A stretch of 64,000 bases of DNA from assembly GCF_041381155.1 (NCBI RefSeq), contig NC_091145.1, forward strand, positions 41,753,697 to 41,817,696, written 5' to 3'. The stretch comes from Argopecten irradians. Lineage: Eukaryota > Mollusca > Bivalvia > Pectinida > Pectinidae. This document shows positions 46,930 to 59,300 of this stretch, piece by piece. Below the pieces are notes generated by a model. That model worked only from the letters and a program-made list of their open reading frames with translations, made no database searches and was not told the origin of the DNA. Made by a program: the position numbers and the translations under genes. Positions within the stretch are counted from its first letter, which is position 1; each line of letters begins with the position of its first letter.

Positions 46930-49900
46930 CTAGGCACTTTTATCCCTAATTTGTTCAAAAGCACGCGCCATCTGAAGGACTGTTAAGTCATCGAAGTGTC
47001 GACCGATGATCATCATTCCGACTGGAAGTCCACCCACCTCTCCGGCATTGATCGTCAGGGCCGGGTGACCGGTGGAGTCAAAAGGCGCTGTGTTCTTTAT
47101 CATTCCGAACGTAAGGTGGATAATTTCTGTAAGTACAGATTTAATAATGTATCATAAGGCAACCCACAGACGAGAGATGTATTTTATACCTAACTTATCC
47201 GACCGGTAGAGCCATTAGGATGGACAAATTTTATACATAACTTACCCGACCGGTAGAGCCATTCCGAGATATATATATTATAATAACTTACCCGACCGGT
47301 AGAGCCATTAGGATGGACAAATTGTATACCTAACTTACCCGACCGGTAGAGCCATTACGAGATATATATATATTATAATAACTTACCCGACCGGTAGAGC
47401 CATTACGAGATATATATATTATAATAACTTACCCGACCGGTAGAGCCATTAGGATGGACATATTTTATACCTAACTTACCCGACCGGTAGAGCCATTACG
47501 AGATATATATATAATACCTAACTTACCCGACCGGTAGAGCCGTTACGAGATATATATATTATAATAACTTACCCGACCGGTAGAGCCATTACGAGATATA
47601 TATATTATAATAACTTACCCGACCGGTAAAGCCATTACGAGAGATATATATTATAATAATTTACCCGACCGGTAGAGCCATTACGAGAAATATATATTAT
47701 AATAACTTACCCGACCGGTAGAGCCATTACGAGATATATATATTATTATAACTTACCCGACCGGTAGAGCCATTACGAGAGATATATATTATAATAACTT
47801 ACCCGACAGGTAAATCCATTACGAGGGACATATTTTATACCTAACTTACCCGACCGGTAGAGCCATTACGAGATATATATATTATAATAACTTAACTGAC
47901 CGTTAGAGCCATTACGAGAGATATATATTACAATAACTTACCCGACCGGTAGAGCCATTACGAGAGATATATATTATAATAACTTACCCGACAGGTAAAG
48001 CCATTACGAGGGACATATTTTATACCTAACTTACCCGACCGGTAGAGCCATTCCGAGATATATATATTATAATAACTTACCCGACCGGTAGAGCCATTAC
48101 GAGGGACATATTTTATACATAACTTACCCGACCGGTAGAGCCATTACGAGAGATATATATTATAATAACTTACCCGACCGGTAGAGCCATTACGAGATAT
48201 ATATATTATACATAACTTACCCGACCGGTAGAGCCATTACGAGAGATATATATTATAATAACTTACCCGACAGGTAAAGCCATTACGAGGGACATATTTT
48301 ATACCTAACTTACCCGACCGGTAGAGCCATTACGAGAGATATATATTATAATAACTTACCCGACAGCTAAAGCCATTACGAGGGACATATTTTATACATA
48401 ACTTACCCGACTGGTAGAGCCATTACGAGATATATATATTATACATAACTTACCCGACCGGAAGAGCCATTACGAGAGATATATATTATAATAACTTACC
48501 CGACCGGTAGAGCCATTACGAGATATATATATTATAATAACTTAACTGACCGGTAGAGCCATTACGAGATATATATATTATAATAACTTATCCGACAGGT
48601 AAATCCATTATGAGGGACATATTTTATACATAACTTACCCGACCGGTAGAGCCATTATGAGAGATATATATTATAATAACTTGATTGACCGGTAGAGCCA
48701 TTACGAGATATATATATTATAATAACTTACCCGACAGGTAAATCCATTATGAGGGACATATTTTATACATAACTTACCCGACCGGTAGAGCCATTACGAG
48801 ATATATATATATTATAATAACTTACCCGACCGGTACAGCCATTACGAGATATATATTTTATAACTAACTTACCCGACCGGTAGAGCCATTACGAGAGATA
48901 TGTATTATAATAAATTACCCGACAGGTAAAGCCATTATGAGGGACATATTTTATACATAACTTACCCGACCGGTAGAGCCATTACGAGAAATATATATTA
49001 TAAATAACTTACCCGACAGGTAGAGCCATTACGAGATATATATTTTATACCTAACTTATCCGACAGAGACATATCAATCGTTGGTAGGGCCATTACGAGT
49101 GATATATATTATACATACCTTACCCGACCGGTAGAGCCATTACGAGATATATATATTATAAATAAATTACCCGACCAGTAGAGCCATTACCAGAGATATA
49201 TATTATACATACCTTACCCGACCGGTAGAGCCATTACGAGATATATATATTATAAATAACTTACCCGACAGGTAGAGCCATTCCCAGAGATATAGTTTAT
49301 ACCTAACTGATCCGACAGAGACATATCAATCGTTGGTAGGGCCATTACGAGTGATATACATTATACATAACTTACCCGACAGGTAGAGCCATTACGAGAT
49401 ATATATATTATACATAACTTACCCGACAGGTAGAGCCATAACGAGATATATATTTTATAACTAACTTATCCGACAGAGACATATCAATCGTTGGTAGGGC
49501 CATTACGAGTGATATATATTATACATACCTTACCCGACCGGTAGAGCCATTACGAGATATATATATTATAAATAAATTACCCGACCAGTAGAGCCATTAC
49601 CAGAGATATATATTATACATACCTTACCCGACCGGTAGAGCCATTACGAGATATATATATTATAAATAACTTACCCGACAGGTAGAGCCATTCCCAGAGA
49701 TATAGTTTATACCTAACTGATCCGACAGAGACATATCAATCGTTGGTAGGGCCATTACGAGTGATATACATTATACATAACTTACCCGACAGGTAGAGCC
49801 ATTACGAGATATATATATTATACATAACTTACCCGACAGGTAGAGCCATAACGAGATATATATTTTATAACTAACTTACCCGACAGAGACATATCAGTCG

Positions 49901-52900
49901 TTGGTAGGCCCATTTACTTACCCGACAGAGATATATCAGTTGTCGGTAGAGTCATAACGAGAGAATAATTTATACCTAACTTACCCGACAGGTAGAGCCA
50001 TTACGAGAGAATAATTTATACCTAACTTACCCGACAGAGACATATCAGTCGTTGGTAGGGTCATTAACCTACCCGACGGAGACATATCAGTCGTTGGTAG
50101 GGTCATTAACTTACCCGACAGAGACATATCAGTCGTTGGTAGGGTCATTAACTTACCCGACAGAGACATATCAGTCGTTGGTAGGGTCATTAATTTACCC
50201 GACAGAGACATATCAGTCGTTGGTAAGGTCATTAACTTACCCGACAGAGACATATCAGTCGTTGGTAGGGTCATTAACTTACCCGACAGAGACATATCAG
50301 TCGTTGGTAGGATCATTAATTTACCCGACAGAGACATATCAGTCGTTGGTAGGATCATTAACTTACCCGACAGAGACATATCAGTCGTTGGTAGGATCAT
50401 TAACTTACCCGACAGAGACATATCAGTCGTTGGTAGGCCCATTTACTTACCCGACAGAGATATATCAGTTGTCGGTAGAGTCATAACGAGAGAATAATTT
50501 ATACCTAACTTACCCGACAGGTAGAGCCATTACGAGAGAATAATTTATACCTAACTTACCCGACAGACACATATCAGTCGTTGGTAGGGTCATTAACTTA
50601 CCCGACGGAGACATATCAGTCGTTGGTAGGGTCATTAACTTACCCGACAGAGACATATCAGTCGTTGGTAGGGTCATTAACTTACCCGACAGAGACATAT
50701 CAGTCGTTGGTAGGGTCATTAATTTACCCGACAGAGACATATCAGTCGTTGGTAAGGTCATTAACTTACCCGACAGAGACATATCAGTCGTTGGTAGGGT
50801 CATTAACTTACCCGACAGAGACATATCAGTCGTTGGTAGGATCATTAATTTACCCGACAGAGACATATCAGTCGTTGGTAGGATCATTAACTTACCCGAC
50901 AGAGACATATCAGTCGTTGGTAGGATCATTAACTTACCCGACAGAGACATATCAGTCGTTGGTAGGGTCATTAACTTACCCGACAGAGACATATCAGTCG
51001 TTGGTAGGATCATTAACTTACCCGACAGAGACATATCAGTCGTTGGTAGGGTCATTAATTTACCCGACAGAGACATATCAGTCGTTGGTAGGGTCATTAA
51101 TTTACCCGACAGAGACATATCAGTCGTTGGTAGGATCATTAACTTACCCGACAGAGACATATCAGTCGTTGGTAGAGCCATCGCTGTGGATGGCAGTGTT
51201 GGCATTATCAGGACGTCGTAGGATCTTAGCGCCTGGTCGTACGCCTGAGTCAAAAGGCGCGTGAGATTCTGAGCTTTAGCATAAAACTTATTCTGGTAGT
51301 TCCTGGCCATGTATTCTGAGAAAACTGACAAGAGTTTACATGGCATACTGAAATCGTGAGGACGGAGATTGTAACTGCGGGTCAGGGCCTCCTGCATGGA
51401 CAAACAGTATTGTCCCTTCCAGTTCTGTCCATTACCTGTACAGACCATAATATTACAGGTAAGAATGATATATTGAAATATTTACAGTTTGCACTGACAC
51501 GGACTCAATAATCATGCTTTCTAGTATTATTATTTTCAGTGTATAATGTAAGCACAACATGCGCGGCGATTCTATTGTTACGTGAATGCAACGTGGGGTC
51601 ATGACCCCACTTTTGGCGGGAACATATGAATGACTCGATTCCAGTCAGCTGTTCAATCGAATTCGTTGACGATGACGGGAGCGAAAAAATATGGGTATTT
51701 TAATAAAAAATATGCAACTACCGCGGGAATAAATAATATTAATTTACTTGAAAAACTGTAAATATAAGGAATAGATGTTTATTTTGTTGAGGTTATGATG
51801 GTATAATGATAACGGAGCCCGTGTAAATTTTATGTAACCCCGGCTTTCTATTCCTTAATAATACATTGTTGAAATAAATCATAAATATATTTATTTCCTT
51901 GTTAAGCTATAATAAATGAACTTTTAACATTCAACTTTTATTAATTTTTAATTACGGTTTTGCTCTTTTGAAGTACAATAAGTGGACTTACCATTTCCCT
52001 TTATCATCATGTTGTAACAGCCTTCGAAACAAACCGGTGTCCATATGTCAAGTCCTAGAAATATAAACTTCATTGTAAGTTAAACTAACTTGTCGGTACT
52101 TAAAATGGTTTATTGTCTTGTCATCCTTTTTTGCCAAATTCCAAATCTAATTGTTTAAAGGACCAAGGTGAGCTGATGCAATACCGCGGAGTCCGGCGCC
52201 CGGCGTCCGTCGTCCGTCCGTCCATCAACAATCGACTTCTTCTTCATAACCGCAGGTCGAAAATTCGACTGGTAGCATCCTTATGGGGCACTTACTGAAA
52301 ATTGTACATATTATTGGACTGACTCCCCAGGGGCCTGAGGGGTGGGGCCAAAAGGGACCAGTTGAGCTGTTTTCATTTAATTGACTTCTTATCTGAAACT
52401 AAGCATTGGATAGCACTGATATTGTATTGGTATCATCCTTATGGGGTAGGGATTCAAAATTGTACAAATGGTGGTGTTGACCCACCCACACCCGAGGGGC
52501 CTGAGGGGCGGGGCCAAAAGGGGTCATTTTGGCTGTTTTCATGTAAACGACCTCTTCTCTGAAACTAAGCATTGGATAGCATTCATATTGCATTGGTAAA
52601 ATCCTTATGGAGTGGGGATTATAAATTGTACAAATGGTGGGACCATTTTTCAATTTTGCTATTTCAAATTGTAAAAGTTTTTATGATAATTACTAAATAA
52701 ACCAGATGAGCGATACAGGCCCTATAGGCCTCTTGTTTGTTATCTGTGAACGACCGAGAGTAACTTACCGTCTGCGTGGAGAGGCACTGAAACCTCCTCT
52801 ACCACGATTCCTGCTGCTGTCAGACTATTTGCCGCTTTTCTGACACAACCTGATACTCCACTGTCTACGTCGATAAACCCTTCCGTCACAATTCCGGCTC

Positions 52901-55884
52901 GTTTACCAACAACACTTTCCTTGAGCTATCAAAGATGAGAAAATTATACATGGTTCATAAAAAATCAATCATTTATTAACATCGGTATAATGAAATGGCG
53001 CGCTAAATGCATTAATACACGAACAAATTAATGTATTTAGATCATTGTGTAACGGCTTCCGATAAAACGTCACATTCCGATCAGTTTTAAAGACAAGTCG
53101 TCATTATTTAAGTCAAATACGTTTTACCCTCAACGATTAATTCACAAAGTATGTCCTGCTTTGTCACCGAATTGTTGAATGGTGTCTAGGGTAAGATTGC
53201 TACTTACCAAACTTGAGTAGGGTGGGACTACGATGCCCGGATGTTGTCGAGGGTCCGTACCGTTATCGTACCCGGCCAGAACCTGAACAAACAACACATG
53301 TGAATTTATTTTATCCCATAACTATGCATGTTTCACAATGGAAAACCCATGTGATAAATTCCATAGCAGTTGGTTATCGTTTATGTTTACACACTCCAGT
53401 GTGTAAACACCTTCGGCGCCTCTGATTGGTCAACTCCAAGATCTCTTGATTCCGATTGGCTCTCAACTTTGGGCTACTTTTTACAGCGCGTTTTCTTTTA
53501 AACATCATTGTATTTACTGTTTAACAGATAGTTGCTTATTCAGGTGTTTATCATGTTTGTCTAAACTCTCGTTAATTAATTTTAAAATTTTTGAAAGACA
53601 CTCGCTAAAGCTCGTGTCTTTTCAAAATTTGAAAATTAACTAACTCGAGTTTGATAAACATGATAAACAACAGTCACTTGTTGGAGGAACCTCTATATAG
53701 GTATTAATGGAGTACGTACATAACCTGTCGTTGAGGTATTTAAATATGTCTTCTCTGGCCCATTTGAAACCTTTGGCCATGCGACACAAATGTAATAACA
53801 TGACCGTTTTGATTAGTTGAACGTTACAATAGCAGCGATAGTCATTTAAGGATGTGTAATTTGGAGTCTGAACTTAAATAGCAGAAAGTCGGGGATATTC
53901 CTAGTGGTGATTAGTATTATAGGAACTACAAAAACAAATTCACTCTCCCAATCACACGGCCTCAATCCGTAGTATTTTTTCAAAATCTAATTTAGAAGGT
54001 CTTTATAAGCAAAGACGTGTTCGTTTTAATAAGAACCTACCTCATTTTTTATAAATCGTTGCTTTATACGGTATTATATCATAGCCACTTTAACTATGGA
54101 AAATGCGTCATCGAAAAGTCTAATGGGGTAGCCCAATTACGTTTAAAAAGTAAAGATGTTTCATTGAAGGGTTTAAGATATTTAACCTACAACACCATCC
54201 GACCAAGAATAAAGCCCAGTCATCTACCGTACATTTTACATATTACCTCGAAGAAAAGAGCACAGTCCTCTACTGTGCGGGCGATGGACAATACATTACC
54301 TCAAGGAAAAGAGCACAGTCCTCTACTGTCCTGGCGATGGACAATGCATTACCTCAAGGAAGAAAGCACAGTCCTCTACTGTGCGGGAGATGGACAATAC
54401 ATTACCTCGAGGAAGAGAGCACAGTCATCTACTGTGCGGGCGATGGGCAATACATTACCTCGAGGAAGAAAGCACAGTCCTCTACTGTCCTGGCGATGGA
54501 CAATACATTACCTCGAGGAAGAAAACACAGTCCTCTACTGTGCGGGCGATGGACAATACATTACCTCGAGGAAGAGAGCACAGTCCTCTACTGTCCGGGC
54601 GATGGGCCCCAGGTGATCCACTGTCAGCTCTATGGGGACAGCTCCTGTGTAGGGGACCAGTCCGAATGTTGGCTTGTGTCCCACCACTCCACACCAGCTG
54701 GATGGGATCCGGATCGACCCCCCCTGATCTCCACCGACAGCCAGGTCTATCTCACCTCGAGCAACCTTTACATTTAAAATAGTCATCAAAGATCGGTGTC
54801 GACTTATGTATCCAATGGAATAGAGAATAGTAGTAAATGATATCAGGGTGAGATAGTAATAACTTGACACTACGATCTGTACTGGAACAATCAGCATCCA
54901 AGAATACTGCTATTTGGTAACAAGATAAGTTAGCATGCTCCCTTTCCTCGTTATCTAAGGAATAGATTTTTATTTTGTTGAGGTTATGAGGGTATAATGA
55001 TAATGGAGCACGTGTAAATTATGTAACCCCGGCGAAGCCGTGTCACATACAATTTACACGGGCTCCATTAGTATTATACCCTCATAACCTCAACAAAATA
55101 AAATCAATTCCTTATATTTACAGTTTTTCACGTAAATGAATATTATTTATTCTCGCAACAGTTGCATATTTTTTTTTATTAAAATACACATTTTTTTCTC
55201 TCCCGTCATCATCAACGAATTCGATTGAACAGCTGATTGGAATCGAGTCATTCATATGTTCCCACCAAAAGTGGGGTCATGACCCCACGTTGCTACGCTA
55301 TTCCCGTAACAATAGAATCGCCGCGCGTGTTGTGCTATCATTATACACTGATAATGATAATACTAGAAAGAATGGTTATTGAGTCAGGGCAAATTGTAAA
55401 TATTAAAATATGGTCGAATGAGTTATATCATCCAAACAATAACTTCCATAGATATCTCAAATGCGGATATCAAACTCGGTAATAATAATGATCAGTAATA
55501 TCCCACACCGTATAGCAATGGTGTCGACTACGAAGAACCGCAAGAATGATGCTGCTGCTGCTGCTGATGATGATGATAATGGTGGTGATGATGATGATGG
55601 TGGTGTGATGTGATGATGATGATGATGATGAGATGATAATGGTGGTGATGATGATGATGATGATATGATGATGATGACGATGATGATGATGATGATAATG
55701 GTGGTGATGATGATGATGATGATAATGATGATGATGACGATGATGATGATGATGATAATGGTGTGATATGATGATGATGATGATGGCATACTTACAAGAA
55801 TGATGATGATGATAATGGTGGTGATGATGATGATGATATGATGATGATGATGATGATGATGATGACGATGATTGCACACTTACA

Positions 55885-55932
<48 letters not shown>

Positions 55933-55946
55933 GCATACTTACAAGA

Positions 55947-55979
<33 letters not shown>

Positions 55980-56072
55980 GCACACTTACAAGAATGATGA
56001 TGATGATGATGATTGCACACTTACAGGGATGATGATGATGATGGTGATGATGATGATGATGATGTTGCTGCT

Positions 56073-56103
<31 letters not shown>

Positions 56104-56129
56104 ATGAAGATGATTGCATACTTACAAGA

Positions 56130-56172
<43 letters not shown>

Positions 56173-56241
56173 CGATGATTGCATACTTACAAGGATGATG
56201 ATGATGATGATGATGATGACGATGATTGCATACTTACAAGA

Positions 56242-56274
<33 letters not shown>

Positions 56275-56288
56275 GCATACTTACAAGA

Positions 56289-56384
<96 letters not shown>

Positions 56385-59300
56385 CTGCTGCTGCTGCTGA
56401 TGATGATGATGGTGGTGGTGGTGATGATGATGATGATGACGATGATGATAATTGCATACTTACAAGAGAGGCGGATCCACTGCTGGATCCTCCGGCACTC
56501 CGCGTGGGACAGTGGGGGTTAGGGACCGGCCCTGAGGATGAAGTCCACGAGTTCCCAGACAAACATAGGTCTTCACATGTCGTCTTACCCAGAACACGCC
56601 CACCTGTCGACAAATGTCTTCAATCTAACCTTATGTTAAATCCAGTGATTGTGATCACTTTAGACTCCCAGCTCCATCGTGTTTACGATATGGAAAGTTA
56701 CCTTCAAATTGTTATCTTTCTTATCTCTATTTCCTTTAATGATTTTCTATGGACAATTTTAAGTAAAGGATTTCTCTTAAAGAGCTGACTGCGATTTTTC
56801 GAAAAAAGTTAAGACTTCAGTCAAAACTTCAGTTTTCTCCTTGTGTTAACTAGGCTGGCAATTGACACCGTTGTCAATTTTCTTGAACACGAGAAATTAA
56901 CGACAGAGTCTGATATTAAGAAATGTTTTGAACTTCAACAATTAATTCAATCAGTTGGTCAAACTAAGGCAAAGCAAACAACCATCAACGCTTTTTTCGG
57001 CTCTAAGTCGAGCATGTAACTATTATGTCATATGTGTAAGTTAACAGTTATCTATGTTTTACGACGAGACATTGAATTATCATTCTACGTGATCATAATC
57101 TTACATTCAAGATGTTGAAATTTCAATAATCATCCAGTTCAATTTGATAAACATGTATTTCAGCTGAATATAATGTTTTTTGACAGAAAGTACGTCTTCA
57201 AGTTATTTGTTCACTGTTATATTACTCTGCGTTACGTGCACATGATAAATCCCACAACGAATCCGATATACCGCCAAACTCGATACATCGCCAAAATACA
57301 ATGAAACAGAAGGTGGCGATATAACGGGGTTTTACTGTATGTGAATAAAATTGACCTGTTAGAAATTTGTGTCGAAAAATCGGGCAATGTCCTCTGCAAA
57401 TAACAGCTATAATCTAGATTATGTTTATGACACATTACCAGCATCAAGAGTCCTTGTAACAACGGTAGCGTCAAATTCTGGAGTATATCCCTCTAAATGT
57501 TTGTTGCCGTTCATCATTGGAACGCCCGCCACAGCCACATTGTCTTTGATTCCCACGGTTTTACCAGCCAACTTTCCAGTGTCGGCACCTTTGATGTCAC
57601 ATCGCCAGTACCTGAATAAAAACAAAGAACGACCATTATTGACATCATTTATATTTTGGGTATAGACTACCAGATACATTATCGTCACTATATCACTCAT
57701 CAGTTCTGTGATACAAGCGATTACCGTTTTCCATTTCCTCAAGTTTGGTATACTTCAATTTTTAACGTATACCTACATATAGCTACCTAAGTTTGTACTT
57801 TAAATACGAAGAATATTTCGGCTATTTACTATACACACCAAGCGTTATCTTTCGTTTCTCTGTGCCCCGGGGTCCTTGGGTATTTCACAGGGAGTTGTGG
57901 TTCTGGAATTTCGTTGACTCTCTGATAAGCCTTCATCGTCCCCTTGAAGTGCTCTGCAAAGGATACATCTATTTTGGAATTGTTCTTTTGGAATATCTGA
58001 ATTGTTTGTAGCATGTTTATCATCTGCCTTTAAACTGAACATCGCTAACGAACCCGGGATGTCTTAGATTGGCTATATTACTAGAAAATCAGACGTTCAT
58101 ATTCAGAAATGACAAGATCACTGGAGTTGTTATTAAAAAGACTTTACTGAAACAGGCGTTATGTAGGTTACATTCCCATTAAAGTTCTTCAATATTCCAA
58201 ATGAATTTATCTTCACTTAGTGTTCTCATCTTCGAAGTAGTTTCTACAAAATTTCATATGTTAAAACTTATAAAATAAATTGAACATGTATATGTGTGTG
58301 CCTGATAATGTCCCAGACCGAATCATCTGTCTCAAATGAGAAAGGTAAAAGTTGTTTATGTTAAGAGGCATTAGGTATATAAATGACGTATACTGCTGAA
58401 TTCATCTAATGCATTATAACCTTACGTTTCCTTGTGTGTCTTGACTATGTCATTACCTATATTTTTTCATACTTGGTCGCAGTTGACGTGATAATCAGAT
58501 AAATGTATTTACACAGGGGTAAAGTGTTGTATCTAAATGATATACAAAATGACAAGTTTGGGTTGTGTTTTCGTCACTATAATCATATCATGACCTTTAA
58601 TGATACCACTCCGACTTTAAAACCATAAATGCTACATGTGCTACAAGATAACCGGAGTAGATCAACCCTGTATATATTGTAGTCCGTCGCAAACTAATTT
58701 AGTTTAAAAGTATTTATTCATATATCGATATATGTACATACAAAATATAGTATATTTGGGATTGGAGAACAAGCTTATAAAGCATATATAAAATATTATG
58801 CGTCTGTCACGCCTGAGTCAGGAATTGAAAATGTAAAATATCTTATGACATAAATTGATTAATTACGTTCTTCATGCATTGTTATTTGCTCTTGTAAACA
58901 TGTATTATGAAGATGGTGTAAGTTTGTCAGTACTTTTAAGATGGACATCGTAATGTTATGTCAAGACAATACCAGTTCAAAGCAGAAGATACTTTGGCTC
59001 ATTAATGGTATATACCGTGGAATGCCTCTATCTCCTCTTCGGAACATTTCAGGCGCAGATCTTCAGAAATCTTTGCCAATTCTTCTTTTGATGGCATCAA
59101 AACGGCAGGACTCTTCAGAAGTTCTAGAGCAAAACAAAATATACAAAGCAATAACAATTCCGTTGTGATATTTTATTTGAAAATTATCCCATTAAAAATC
59201 GTTGAATGTAAATGATAAATTCTGAAGCAAAATAAAGAAAAATCATAATAATTTTATAACAAATAAGACGAACATAACTAATGATTTACAATTCAACACA

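Noticed and set aside
50052-51264. Plus-strand ORFs of [13 protein letters not shown]-type repeats
   Set aside because: Antisense shadow of the 42-bp donor array; the minus-strand frame continues from a real exon.
55457-56613. Long poly-D, poly-H, poly-M, poly-S and poly-I ORFs on both strands
   Set aside because: Readings of the GAT/ATC microsatellite inside amidase intron 5.
57425-57742. Treating each amidase fragment (57.4, 54.6 and 51.2 kb) as a separate gene
   Set aside because: Exon phases join all pieces into one 1524-bp reading frame with family-like order and triad spacing.
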